A stretch of 59,284 nucleotides of DNA from Erysipelotrichaceae bacterium (GTDB taxonomy: Bacteria > Bacillota_I > Bacilli_A > RFN20 > CAG-449). Positions 42,106-50,837 of this stretch are shown piece by piece. The first letter of the stretch is position 1; each line of letters starts with the position of its first letter. Position numbers and translations under genes: made by a program. The stretch is from NCBI GenBank assembly GCA_015059045.1, contig SVBD01000010.1, forward strand, positions 1 to 59,284. The letters are read 5' to 3'. The notes beneath the pieces were generated by a model. The model was not told where the DNA came from, searched no databases, and saw only the letters and a program-made list of their open reading frames with translations.

Positions 42106-43278
42106 ATGTGGATAAAAAAAAGACATGTAATTACTAACTTTCTATTAAGAATCACTTTGGTACCTTTTATGAAAATCAAATATCGTTTAAAACTTGGTAA
42201 ACGTTATTCTTTTAGTGATGGATCAATTATCGTTTCAAATCATGTAACAAGTATGGATCAATTTATGGTTGGTGCATTGATTAAGCAACATACATATATT
42301 ATTTCTACTCAAGATTTATTTAACCATCGCTTTATTGGTAAATTAATTTTTAATTTAGTAGGTCCTATTTCAAAAGAAAAAAGTAATCCTAATGATATTG
42401 TGGCAATTAAGAATTGTATTAAAGTCTCTAAAGAAAAGGGAAATATTGTTGTCTTTGCAGAAGGTAATAGATCAATTAATGGTAATTTATGCATTGTTGA
42501 TAAATCTATTGCTAAATTAGTCAAGTTATTAAAAAAACCTTTGGTTATTGTTAATATTGTTGGAGGATATGGCGTAGAACCAAGATGGTCTGATAAATCT
42601 AGAAAAGGTAGACTTGAATGTTTTGTAAAGACAGTTTATCCATATCAAGAATTAGAAAATAAAGATGTAGATGAAATTTATGATTTAATTGTAAAGGGAA
42701 TAAATGTCGACAACTATAAATATTCTTCTTACAAGAGTAGAAAAAAAGCAGAATATTTAGAAAGAGTTGTTTATCGTTGCCCAAAGTGTGGAAGTTTACA
42801 TACTCTTCATAGTAAAGGAAATTACTTATCTTGTTCATCTTGCAATTTAAAAGTTAAATATAATGAAGATTTAACTTTATCTAGTGAAGATCAAAATTTT
42901 AAGTTTAAATATTTAAGTGATTGGTATAAATATCAAATAGATAAATTAAAAAAAGAGACATTTAAAGAGGATGAAATTATTTTTAAAGATGAAGTAAAAA
43001 TATACCAACCTCGACTTTATAAAAAGAAATTATTAGTAGGTAGGGGTAGTTTTGAACTATATTCAAAATATTTCTTATTTAAATTAGAAAATGAAGAAAT
43101 TAAACTTCCATTAGATGAAGTTAAAGCAATTACTATTCTAGGAAGAAAGAAATTAAATATTTACCATGGGAAAAAGACTTATCAAATTTTAGGTGATACT
43201 CGTCTTAACTTTGTTAAATATATGAATGCATTTTATTTATTGAAAGGAGAAGATAACGATGAATTTATGGGATTATAG
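42106..43278 (+). CDS. PlsC-like 1-acylglycerol-3-phosphate acyltransferase with zinc ribbon
   Basis: A 390-residue protein. The acyltransferase domain (about 1-200) has the catalytic NHVTSMD at 45-51 and the glycerophosphate-binding FAEGNRS at 117-123. After it come a four-cysteine zinc ribbon (Cys225, Cys228, Cys243, Cys246; YRCPKCGS and SCSSCN) and a C-terminal region (about 275-385) with a PH-like strand pattern (GSFELYSKYFLFKLENEE). The short PlsC ends near 240 residues, so the tail is an addition. Its end overlaps the GltS gene by 20 bases. Confidence 0.88.
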   Translation: MWIKKRHVITNFLLRITLVPFMKIKYRLKLGKRYSFSDGSIIVSNHVTSMDQFMVGALIKQHTYIISTQDLFNHRFIGKLIFNLVGPISKEKSNPNDIVAIKNCIKVSKEKGNIVVFAEGNRSINGNLCIVDKSIAKLVKLLKKPLVIVNIVGGYGVEPRWSDKSRKGRLECFVKTVYPYQELENKDVDEIYDLIVKGINVDNYKYSSYKSRKKAEYLERVVYRCPKCGSLHTLHSKGNYLSCSSCNLKVKYNEDLTLSSEDQNFKFKYLSDWYKYQIDKLKKETFKEDEIIFKDEVKIYQPRLYKKKLLVGRGSFELYSKYFLFKLENEEIKLPLDEVKAITILGRKKLNIYHGKKTYQILGDTRLNFVKYMNAFYLLKGEDNDEFMGL

Positions 43279-44647
43279 TATTTGGCATTTTATCCTACAA
43301 ATGGCAGTTGTTTTAGTGTCCATTCTTTTTGGTAACTTGCTACGAAGAAAAATTAAATTTATTAAAAGTAGTTTATTGCCGGCTAGCGTAATCGGTGGTA
43401 TTTTAATTTTCATATTTAAATTTATTCCTGTCGTTGGTGATTTTATCGATGAAGGATTTATGGAAACATTAACTTATCATTGTTTGGGATTAGGCTTTGT
43501 TGCAATGACGTTAAAAGCTGGGAAAAGTAAAAAAACTAATAAAATGACTATTGTTGATTGTGGAATTACTACTGTTAATGGATATTTAATCCAAGCTTTG
43601 ATTGGTTTAGTTGTCAGTGTTGGATTTACTTTGACTTTCTTCCCTGATTTATTTTATGCTTCTGGTTTACTTCTTCCAATGGGCTTTGGACAAGGTACTG
43701 GACAAGCGTTAAATATTGGTAAAGTTTATGAGAGCATGGGATTTGAAAATGGTTCAGGATTTGGGCTATCCATCGCCGCTATAGGATTTTTAGTTGCGTG
43801 TATTGTAGGAGTTATTTATCTAAATATTTTAAGAAAACGTGGCAAACTTGAACTTCAAAAGCAAAGAAAAGAAATTGCAAACGAGTTAAATAGTGATATC
43901 TACGTAGAAAATGAAGCTCCATTAAATGATTCAGTAGATAAATTTACAGTTCAATTAGCATTTGTATTTGGTGTGTATCTAATTACTTATTTATTCATTT
44001 TAGGATTATCAACTCTTGCTGTTAATTATTTAGGAAATTTTGGCGTTAATACAATTAGACCATTATTATGGGGATTTAACTTCCTATTTGGAACAATATT
44101 TGCGATTTTAACTAAAATGGTTATGAATAAACTTCAAAAGCATAAGATATTTAAACATGTACATATTAACTCTTATATGATGAGTCGTTTGTCAGGATTT
44201 TTCTTTGATGCAATGATCGTTGCAGGAATTGCTGCGATTAACTATCAAGAATTAAAGGGATTGTTAGTTCCTTTAATTGTCATGTGTACATTGGGTGCGA
44301 TTGGAACATTTGTATATATTCGTTTTGTTTGTGAAAAGATTTATCCAGAATACAAATATGAAGCTTTTTGCTCGATTTTTGGTATGTTAACAGGAACTGC
44401 TTCCACTGGTATGATTCTTTTAAGAGAGATAGATCCTAACTATGAAACACCGGCAGCAGATAATTTAGTTTTCCAACAAATACCAGCAATTGTTTTTTGG
44501 GCTCCAATACTACTACTTATTCCTTTTGCAGGTCAAAATTTTAATAATTGTCTAATTGTTCTAGCTATTGTTGTTATTTTATTTATTGGATATAATTTAT
44601 TTTTGTTTAGAAAACATGTTTTTAAAAAGAGAAAAAAGAAAGAATAA
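43259..44647 (+). CDS. GltS-family sodium/glutamate symporter
   Basis: A 462-residue membrane transporter with about ten segments. Features: LLPASVIGGIL near residue 45, GFGQGTGQALNIG in the first repeat, and GMLTGTASTGMILLREIDPN in the second, the paired re-entrant glycine motifs of GltS. Likely imports glutamate or a related acid with Na+. It starts inside plsC with AAAGGAG and is followed 9 bases on by a DMT exporter. Confidence 0.9.
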   Translation: MNLWDYSIWHFILQMAVVLVSILFGNLLRRKIKFIKSSLLPASVIGGILIFIFKFIPVVGDFIDEGFMETLTYHCLGLGFVAMTLKAGKSKKTNKMTIVDCGITTVNGYLIQALIGLVVSVGFTLTFFPDLFYASGLLLPMGFGQGTGQALNIGKVYESMGFENGSGFGLSIAAIGFLVACIVGVIYLNILRKRGKLELQKQRKEIANELNSDIYVENEAPLNDSVDKFTVQLAFVFGVYLITYLFILGLSTLAVNYLGNFGVNTIRPLLWGFNFLFGTIFAILTKMVMNKLQKHKIFKHVHINSYMMSRLSGFFFDAMIVAGIAAINYQELKGLLVPLIVMCTLGAIGTFVYIRFVCEKIYPEYKYEAFCSIFGMLTGTASTGMILLREIDPNYETPAADNLVFQQIPAIVFWAPILLLIPFAGQNFNNCLIVLAIVVILFIGYNLFLFRKHVFKKRKKKE

Positions 44648-44656
44648 TAATTTTAT

Positions 44657-45556
44657 ATGAAAAAGAATTTTTCAATTTTTACATTAATATTCGTAACAAT
44701 TATTTGGGGAAGTGCTTTTATCTTTCAAGAAATTGCTAGTGAACACATTTCTAGTTTTACTTTCAATTTCTTAAGATTTGGTATGGCTTCTATCGTTCTT
44801 TTGCCTTTTGTTATTATATCTTTATTAAAAGAAAAAAAGAAAAATGGATACATTAACTATAAAGATATAATTATAGGTTCTTTACTATGTGGAGTAACTT
44901 TAAGTATAGCTTCTATTACTCAACAATATGGAATAGGCCTTTCCTCGGCAAGTAAAGCTGGGTTTATTACAGCATGCTATATTGTTATAGTTCCTATTAT
45001 TTCTTTGTTTTTAGGTAAAAAGAATACAATAAATGTATATCTATCGGTTGGTATAACATTAATTGGGTTATATGTATTTTGCATTAATGAATCCTTTAAA
45101 CTTCAGTTAGGAGATTTATTATTGATTATCTGTGCAATTAGTTTTGCTTTCCAAATAATTGTTGTTGAAAAATTCTCTAAGAAAGTAAATAACTTAGTTT
45201 TATCATTCGGTCAAATATTTTTTTCCTTTATTATATGTATAATTCCTTGTTTTGTAATTGATAAACCGACTATCTCTCAAATTGGAAATGGTATTTTACC
45301 TGTTTTATACGTTGCAATATTTTCTACTTGTCTTTGTTATACATTGCAAATCGTATCACAGAAAAATATTAATCCAACAGTTGCAAGTTTGATTATGTCG
45401 TGTGAATCAATTTTTAGTGCGATCTTTGGCTTTATCATTTTAGAACAAGTATTATCAACTAGAGAAATAATTGGAGCATTAATTATGATTCTTGGAATTA
45501 TTCTGGCTCAGTTACCTGAAAAATGGTTTAAGTTTAAGAAAAGAAATTGTAAATAA
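44657..45556 (+). CDS. EamA/DMT-superfamily transporter
   Basis: A 299-residue ten-helix transporter with two EamA repeats. The first opens with the classical IIWGSAFIFQEIASEHISSFTFNFLRF and has SKAGFITACYIVIVPIISLF; the second ends FSAIFGFIILEQVLSTREIIGALIMILGI. The direction is normally export of amino acids or metabolites; the substrate is unknown. It is probably co-transcribed with gltS. A terminator follows the stop. Confidence 0.9.
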   Translation: MKKNFSIFTLIFVTIIWGSAFIFQEIASEHISSFTFNFLRFGMASIVLLPFVIISLLKEKKKNGYINYKDIIIGSLLCGVTLSIASITQQYGIGLSSASKAGFITACYIVIVPIISLFLGKKNTINVYLSVGITLIGLYVFCINESFKLQLGDLLLIICAISFAFQIIVVEKFSKKVNNLVLSFGQIFFSFIICIIPCFVIDKPTISQIGNGILPVLYVAIFSTCLCYTLQIVSQKNINPTVASLIMSCESIFSAIFGFIILEQVLSTREIIGALIMILGIILAQLPEKWFKFKKRNCK

Positions 45557-45557
45557 T

Positions 45558-45584
45558 TGGAAGACAAATGGTCTTCCTTTTTTG
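45558..45584 (+). terminator. Terminator after the DMT transporter gene
   Basis: Stem GGAAGAC / GTCTTCC with loop AAATG and six U residues. Confidence 0.88.
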
Positions 45585-45611
45585 TTAGTATCTTTACATG
45601 GAGGTATGTAT

Positions 45612-46457
45612 ATGAAAAAGGAATATCACAAATTATTAATTTTATCAATTATTGGAATTTCAGCGTTAAATTTTAATGTTAATTTAAGAGAAAATATAAG
45701 TAACCAAGGAAATATTTTTATAAGTCAAGATAATACAAGCGATGTTATTGTTGATGAAATTATTTCCGATAGTATTGAAATAGATTCTTCTTCGCCTAAT
45801 ATAAATAATACTACTTCTCAAGATTCAAGTAGTTCACAAAATTCTTCGAGTGAAAATTCTTCAAATAATGTAAATAATAATTCTTCGAATTCTTCAAATT
45901 CTTCAAGTAATGAAATTAAGCCAACTAAAAAAGTTAAAGTATATTTAAATCCTTCAGTGCAGACCAAAAATTTATATGTCAATAATTTAGGTACTGAAGC
46001 GGAGCATATGAATGATATTGTTGAATATATGGTGAAAGAGTTAATTACAGTTAGTTATATTTCCTTAAGATATAATTTGAATTATTTATCTTTAAGTGAA
46101 TCAATTAAAGATAGTAATAATTATGGTAGTGAAATTCATTTATCTTTGCATTCAAATGCTGGAGGAGGACAAGGTAGTGAAATATATACACCAATAGGTA
46201 AGTCTCATTTTGGTAGTTATATTTATAATGAATACACAAGTAAAATTGGTGATTTTAAAAAACGTGGAGTTAAAGAAACAAGTGCATTATATGAAATAAA
46301 AAATGCCAAAGCGGAAAATAGAGCATTATTAGAACTCTTATTTCATGACAATGTTAAAGAAGCTAATTTTATAGTTAATAATAAGAAAAAAATTGCAAAT
46401 ATATTAACTCAAGGAATAATTAATTATATAGAAGAATTTTATCTTAATATTTATTAA
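45612..46457 (+). CDS. Surface N-acetylmuramoyl-L-alanine amidase (Amidase_3-like)
   Basis: A 281-residue protein: membrane anchor or signal near residues 8-22, then a long Ser/Asn-rich linker (to about 108), then an Amidase_3-type domain. Family features are VYLNPSVQTKNLYVNNLGTEAEHMNDI (the NPSxQ variant opening, where the usual first zinc His is replaced and TE follows), SEIHLSLHSNAGG (zinc His) and LLELLFHDN (catalytic Glu). It likely trims peptidoglycan stem peptides. I chose ATG 45612, six bases from GGAGGT; an ATG at 45606 touches that site. Confidence 0.85.
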   Translation: MKKEYHKLLILSIIGISALNFNVNLRENISNQGNIFISQDNTSDVIVDEIISDSIEIDSSSPNINNTTSQDSSSSQNSSSENSSNNVNNNSSNSSNSSSNEIKPTKKVKVYLNPSVQTKNLYVNNLGTEAEHMNDIVEYMVKELITVSYISLRYNLNYLSLSESIKDSNNYGSEIHLSLHSNAGGGQGSEIYTPIGKSHFGSYIYNEYTSKIGDFKKRGVKETSALYEIKNAKAENRALLELLFHDNVKEANFIVNNKKKIANILTQGIINYIEEFYLNIY

Positions 46458-46490
46458 ATCTAATGCATAAAATATTTTAGGTGATAATAA

Positions 46491-46961
46491 ATGAAATTTG
46501 ATATAAAAAAGTTATTAAAAAGTTTGCTTCCTTCATTAATCGCTGGAGGATTAGGAACAGTATTTGTAATTCTAGATTTTGTTAATTATGATTCTTTAAA
46601 TACTCCATTTTTAACACCACCTAGTTATGTTTTTGGTATAGCTTGGACGATTGTTTACATTCTTTGTGTGATTTCTACTTATTTGTTTTTAAGTTTGACA
46701 ACAGATGGAGAATTAAAACAAAAAGGTATAATAAACTATTATATTAATATGTTTATTAATTTACTTTGGACTGTTACATTCTTTGGATTAGGAAATTTAA
46801 TAGCAGCATTAATTCTTCTTGTATTGTTGTATTTATCAACTTTGTCAATGTATTTAACATATCGAAAAGTTAATAAATTACCTAGTAATTTGCTAATTCC
46901 TTATTTACTTTGGCTACTTTTAGCCCTTTATTTAAATATTTGCATTGTTTTTTTGAATTAA
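46491..46961 (+). CDS. TspO/MBR family membrane protein
   Basis: A 156-residue five-helix protein with the TspO pattern TPPSYVFGIAWTIVYIL (residues about 42-58) and a long NLLWTVTFFGLGN helix, typical length for the family. TspO proteins bind porphyrins and related ligands and modulate stress responses. No haem genes lie nearby. Weak TAGGTGA ribosome site. Confidence 0.88.
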   Translation: MKFDIKKLLKSLLPSLIAGGLGTVFVILDFVNYDSLNTPFLTPPSYVFGIAWTIVYILCVISTYLFLSLTTDGELKQKGIINYYINMFINLLWTVTFFGLGNLIAALILLVLLYLSTLSMYLTYRKVNKLPSNLLIPYLLWLLLALYLNICIVFLN

Positions 46962-46983
46962 GTTGTTGAAAATCGATTTGTTG

Positions 46984-46992
46984 TGATATAAT
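46984..46992 (+). promoter_or_regulatory. Extended -10 promoter of greA
   Basis: TGATATAAT with a possible TTGTTG -35 18 bases upstream (46963-46968); the start codon is 31 bases downstream. Confidence 0.6.
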
Positions 46993-47022
46993 AAATCTCG
47001 ACTTGAAAAAGGAGACAAAAAT

Positions 47023-47499
47023 ATGCGCAACGAAGAAATTATTGTTACCAAAGAAGGTTTTAAAAAATTAAATGAAGAATTAAGAAATTTAATTGATGTA
47101 GTTTTACCAGAAGTAATTGAACAATTAAAAGAAGCAAGAGCTCAAGGTGACTTATCTGAAAACGCTGACTACGATGCAGCAAGAAATAGACAAGCAGAAG
47201 TAGAAGGTAAAATTGCTCAACTTCAACATCAAATTGAAAACGCAAAAATCATTGATGATTCTGATGATAAAAGCGCTAATGTTGTAAAAATTGGTTTCTA
47301 TGTTACAATTCGTGATTTAAGCGATGGTAGTGAAACTCGTTATCAAATCGTTGGTTCAACTGAATCTGATCCAGTAAATCTTAAAATTTCTAACGAATGT
47401 ATGTTAGCAAAATCAATTTTAGGACATAAAGTTGGAGAAGTTGTTCAAGTTAAAGTTGTTAGACCATACGACGTTGAAATTCTTAAAATTGAAGCTTAA
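47023..47499 (+). CDS. greA: Transcription elongation factor GreA
   Basis: A 158-residue cytoplasmic factor that rescues backtracked RNA polymerase by stimulating transcript cleavage. The N-terminal coiled coil carries the acidic tip GDLSENADYDAARNRQ with the key Asp-Glu pair; the C-terminal FKBP-like domain has ILGHKVGEVVQV. GGAGACA lies before the ATG, and a terminator follows. Confidence 0.97.
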   Translation: MRNEEIIVTKEGFKKLNEELRNLIDVVLPEVIEQLKEARAQGDLSENADYDAARNRQAEVEGKIAQLQHQIENAKIIDDSDDKSANVVKIGFYVTIRDLSDGSETRYQIVGSTESDPVNLKISNECMLAKSILGHKVGEVVQVKVVRPYDVEILKIEA

Positions 47500-47509
47500 T
47501 AATTTAAAA

Positions 47510-47542
47510 TTTAATCACTTTGCACTGCAAGGTGATTTTTTT
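47510..47542 (+). terminator. Terminator of greA
   Basis: Stem AATCACTTTGC / GCAAGGTGATT with loop ACT, followed by seven U residues. Confidence 0.85.
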
Positions 47543-47602
47543 TAACTTTTTTAGACAAATTTTTAAAAAATCCCCTAATTAATATTATAGGAGGATAAAA
47601 AA

Positions 47603-48154
47603 ATGGCAGCATTAGTCAAATGGGTTGTTGGAGCAGTTATTGGAGTGATTTTAGTGATAGTTGCATTTACTCAAATTGATCCAAACATCCAAAACAATCA
47701 AGGTGGAGTTAGCATCATCTCCTCAACGGAAAATGTTGGAACAATAGATGTAACAATTGAAGGGCAAGTAGCTCATCCTGGCACTTATACAGTTGATGAA
47801 AATCTTACTATTTTAGATTTAGTTAATTTAGCTGGTGGATATCTTACAAGTGCTGATTTAGACGCGATTAATGATTCACTTGTTTTGAAGGGAAGATCAT
47901 TAGTCTATGTTCCAATCATCAGTGGATATTCACAAGAATGCGTAATTGATCCATATGCTAAAAAGGTCAATTTAAACACCGCGACAAAAGAAGAACTTAT
48001 GGAAATCAATGGTATTAGTGAAGTCCTAGCGGAAAGAATAGTTGCGTATCGAGAAGAAAATGGAATGTTTCAATCTTTAGAGGATTTGATGAATGTAGTA
48101 GGAATTGGCACTAAAACTTATGAGAAAATTAGAGATTTCTTAACTTTAAAATAA
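47603..48154 (+). CDS. comEA: Competence protein ComEA
   Basis: A 183-residue membrane-anchored DNA receptor for natural transformation. One N-terminal membrane segment (about 6-24); SLBB domain (about 48-108; VTIEGQVAHPGTYTV, NLAGGYL); helix-hairpin-helix pair at the C-terminus (NLNTATKEELMEINGISEVLAERIVAYRE, IGTKTYEKI). The stop overlaps the ATG of comEC (TAATG), so the two are coupled. TAGGAGG precedes it. No comEB lies between them. Confidence 0.95.
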   Translation: MAALVKWVVGAVIGVILVIVAFTQIDPNIQNNQGGVSIISSTENVGTIDVTIEGQVAHPGTYTVDENLTILDLVNLAGGYLTSADLDAINDSLVLKGRSLVYVPIISGYSQECVIDPYAKKVNLNTATKEELMEINGISEVLAERIVAYREENGMFQSLEDLMNVVGIGTKTYEKIRDFLTLK

Positions 48155-50151
48155 TGTTTTTATTTCTGTTTATATTCTTTTATTTAGGGATGACAATAGA
48201 TGAACTATTTATTTTAAAAATTATTATTTTAATAGGAATATCAATTTATTTAATTAAAAATAAAAGTAAAAAATACAAGTCCTATGTTTTTGTATATTTA
48301 TTAGGCATTTTTATTAGTTTTATTTATAGGCAAAATTTTATATTTTCAAATATTGGAGTGGTAGTAATTAGTAAAGACAACTACTTTATTTTGCAAACCT
48401 TAACAGGAAGATACTATTGCTCCAATTATGAAAATACTTATGAAGTTTTCGATTTACTTAAAGTTGAGGGTTATTTAAAAGATTATTCATTTACTACATA
48501 TGAATCACAATTTGATTTTAATGAGTATTTAAAAGATTCTTTTGTATATAAAGAAATTAAAATTAATGATATAAAAACAATTAATTATTCATTAATTAGA
48601 CCAAGATCCTTTATAAATAGGTATATTTCTTCTCTGGGTGAAAATTCAAAAATTGTAATATCGAAATTACTTTTTAATAGTAATTATAATCATGAATTTA
48701 ATTTTCTAATTAGTAAAAATGGATTATTTTACTATTTATCAATTTCTTCTTTTCATTTAGGGCTTGTTTTTGAAAATATTAAGAAGATACTTCAAATTAA
48801 AATTAATGAAAAGAAGTCTGAACTAATAGTACTAGTAATTAATTTTATATTTATTTTTATTTCATCATATAGATTAAGTATCATAAGATTGTTTTTATTT
48901 AATATATTTAGATATATTAATCATTTTCATCGTAAAGAAAAATTTGATAGAAGTGAAATAATTGGAATGGTATTTTTATTGCTAGGTATATTTTTACCTC
49001 AATCTTTAAAAGGGACTTCATTTTTATTTAGTTTTCCTCTATATATGCTTTTGTATTACTTTAATGAACCAATCAAACAAGTTAAAAAGCGACATAGAAG
49101 TATTTATTATTTAGTTTTAATCAATCTTTATTTCATTATTATTCAATTGTTTATAAATGGATATTGTTCATTACTTTCTTTTATCTATGGTTTATTAATA
49201 TCATATTTAATTATTTTTGTTTTCATATTAGGTCTTATTAGAATATTAATACCGATTGATTTCATACTAGAATTTGCATCTATTATGATTATTTCTAGCA
49301 TAAAATTTTTCGATAAAGTTAATTTGATAATTTATACAAAAGATTTTAATTTTCTATTTGTAATATCATCATTTGTATTGATATTATTTGGATTTTATTT
49401 AATTTATACAGGAAGAAAAAATAAAGTTTTTTGGTCGTTATATGGGGTATCTTTATGTATTTTAATTCCTTGCCTTCCTAAAGAAAGATTATATGAAAAT
49501 AGTGTATATTTTATAAATGTAGGGCAAGGAGATTCAATTCTAATAAGAAATAAATCAACTAGTATTTTAATTGATACAGGTGGGGTAAATGATATTGATT
49601 TAGCAAAAGAAACATTAATTCCATTTTTTAAAAAGATACATATTAATAAAATAGATTATTTAATTATTACTCACGATGATTTTGATCATAATGGAGCATC
49701 CTTTTCACTTTGTGAAAACTTTAAAATTATTTCTAGGTTAGATAGTACAAATTATCAGCCGATATATTTAAAAGAACTATCTTTAGTAAATTTAAATGAA
49801 TATAGAGATAAATGGAAAGATAAAAATGATTCATCGTTAGTTCTTTATCTTAATTTTAAAAGTTACAAATTTCTTTTCACTGGTGATATTAGTAAAAGTA
49901 TTGAAAAATATATCATTAATGATTACATTGATTTAGAAATGGATTATTTAAAAGTCGCTCATCATGGATCAAATTCGTCTACTTGTGAAGAATTATTAAA
50001 AATTTTTTCTTTTAAAGAAGCCATTATTTCCGTTGGTGCAAAAAACAATTTTGGCCATCCAAGTAAAGAGGTAATAACATTACTAAATAAATATAATGTT
50101 AGAATAAGAAGAACCGATATTGAAGGGACTATTAAGTATTCTATTAAATAG
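48154..50151 (+). CDS. comEC: Competence DNA channel ComEC
   Basis: A 665-residue membrane protein for single-stranded DNA import. N-terminal helices are followed by an OB-like outside region (about 60-150), the Competence membrane domain (about 165-440; NGLFYYLSISSFHLG, SIIRLFLFN), then a metallo-beta-lactamase domain (about 448-665) with YFINVGQGDSILI, IITHDDFDHNGA, FTGDISKSIEKY and KVAHHGSNSST. The catalytic-site histidines and aspartates of nuclease-type ComEC are kept, so it looks intact. Type IV pilus and comEA-comFA partners other than comEA are not in this window. Confidence 0.95.
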   Translation: MFLFLFIFFYLGMTIDELFILKIIILIGISIYLIKNKSKKYKSYVFVYLLGIFISFIYRQNFIFSNIGVVVISKDNYFILQTLTGRYYCSNYENTYEVFDLLKVEGYLKDYSFTTYESQFDFNEYLKDSFVYKEIKINDIKTINYSLIRPRSFINRYISSLGENSKIVISKLLFNSNYNHEFNFLISKNGLFYYLSISSFHLGLVFENIKKILQIKINEKKSELIVLVINFIFIFISSYRLSIIRLFLFNIFRYINHFHRKEKFDRSEIIGMVFLLLGIFLPQSLKGTSFLFSFPLYMLLYYFNEPIKQVKKRHRSIYYLVLINLYFIIIQLFINGYCSLLSFIYGLLISYLIIFVFILGLIRILIPIDFILEFASIMIISSIKFFDKVNLIIYTKDFNFLFVISSFVLILFGFYLIYTGRKNKVFWSLYGVSLCILIPCLPKERLYENSVYFINVGQGDSILIRNKSTSILIDTGGVNDIDLAKETLIPFFKKIHINKIDYLIITHDDFDHNGASFSLCENFKIISRLDSTNYQPIYLKELSLVNLNEYRDKWKDKNDSSLVLYLNFKSYKFLFTGDISKSIEKYIINDYIDLEMDYLKVAHHGSNSSTCEELLKIFSFKEAIISVGAKNNFGHPSKEVITLLNKYNVRIRRTDIEGTIKYSIK

Positions 50152-50218
50152 AATATTTAAGTATTTTTTCTAATGGATGATTTATTTTATAAAAAAATAA
50201 AAATTAAATATAAAATTA

Positions 50219-50248
50219 TTGCAAATAATCTTTGTTAATGGCTATAAT
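50219..50248 (+). promoter_or_regulatory. Promoter of the rimP-nusA-infB operon
   Basis: TTGCAA (50219-50224), an 18-base spacer and perfect TATAAT (50243-50248). The transcript starts about 100 bases before rimP, leaving room for the attenuator-like leader. Confidence 0.7.
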
Positions 50249-50254
50249 TAATAA

Positions 50255-50339
50255 CGTAAGTAAATTCTTGCATGATTTATTTACCAAAACTCATTAAAGA
50301 TATATTCAAAAGTGAGCGATTGACTCACTTTTATTTTTG
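50255..50339 (+). promoter_or_regulatory. Leader with hairpin and terminator before rimP
   Basis: A 10-bp stem GTAAGTAAAT / ATTTATTTAC (50255-50284) is followed by a terminator-like stem AAAAGTGAG / CTCACTTTT (50308-50332) with ATTTTTG. The terminator lies between promoter and rimP start (50354), so readthrough must occur for operon expression. Attenuation controlled by NusA is a plausible mechanism. Confidence 0.65.
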
Positions 50340-50353
50340 AAAGGGGTGTACTT

Positions 50354-50824
50354 ATGAGTGAATTATTAGATAAAGTTAGATCTCACATTGAACCAATTGT
50401 TACTGAACAAGGCTTATTACTTGATAAGTTTGAGTATCAAAAAAGAGGTAGAGAATACTATCTTGTTATTTATGTAGAAAAAGAAGATGATGTAACAACT
50501 TTAGACGAAGTTTGTGCGGTATCAGATTTGATTTCTAAAAAATTAGATGAAATTGATTTAATAACAGATAATTATGTATTAGACGTTTCTACTTCTGGGG
50601 CAGAAAAACCAATTAAAGATTTTTCTAAATTCAATAAGTATGTTGGTAAATACATCTATGTCAAATTAAGAAATCCAGTAGAAGGATTAAATGATTATAC
50701 TGGTACTTTAGAAGAGGCTAATGAAGAAGAAATCAAACTTAGCTATAAAGTTAAAACAAGAACAAAATATGTCACTATTGAAGTGGCAAATATCACAAAA
50801 GCTAATCTAGCAATTAAGTTTTAG
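50354..50824 (+). CDS. rimP: Ribosome maturation factor RimP
   Basis: A 156-residue protein needed for assembly of the 30S subunit. The N-terminal domain shows VTEQGLLLDKFEYQKRGREYYLVIYVEKEDDVTTLDECA-like pattern (here DEVCAVSDLIS) and VLDVSTSGAEKPIKDFSKF, as in the family. The C-terminal SH3-like domain is about 88-156. First gene of the conserved rimP-nusA-ylxR-ylxQ-infB-rbfA operon; AAAGGGG precedes the ATG. Confidence 0.96.
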   Translation: MSELLDKVRSHIEPIVTEQGLLLDKFEYQKRGREYYLVIYVEKEDDVTTLDEVCAVSDLISKKLDEIDLITDNYVLDVSTSGAEKPIKDFSKFNKYVGKYIYVKLRNPVEGLNDYTGTLEEANEEEIKLSYKVKTRTKYVTIEVANITKANLAIKF

Positions 50825-50837
50825 GAGGAATAAGTAA

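Noticed and set aside
45780-45930. Repeated TCTTCAAG/AATTCTTC units as a CRISPR or satellite array
   Set aside because: They are irregular Ser/Asn codon repeats of the amidase linker, with no constant repeat and spacer lengths.
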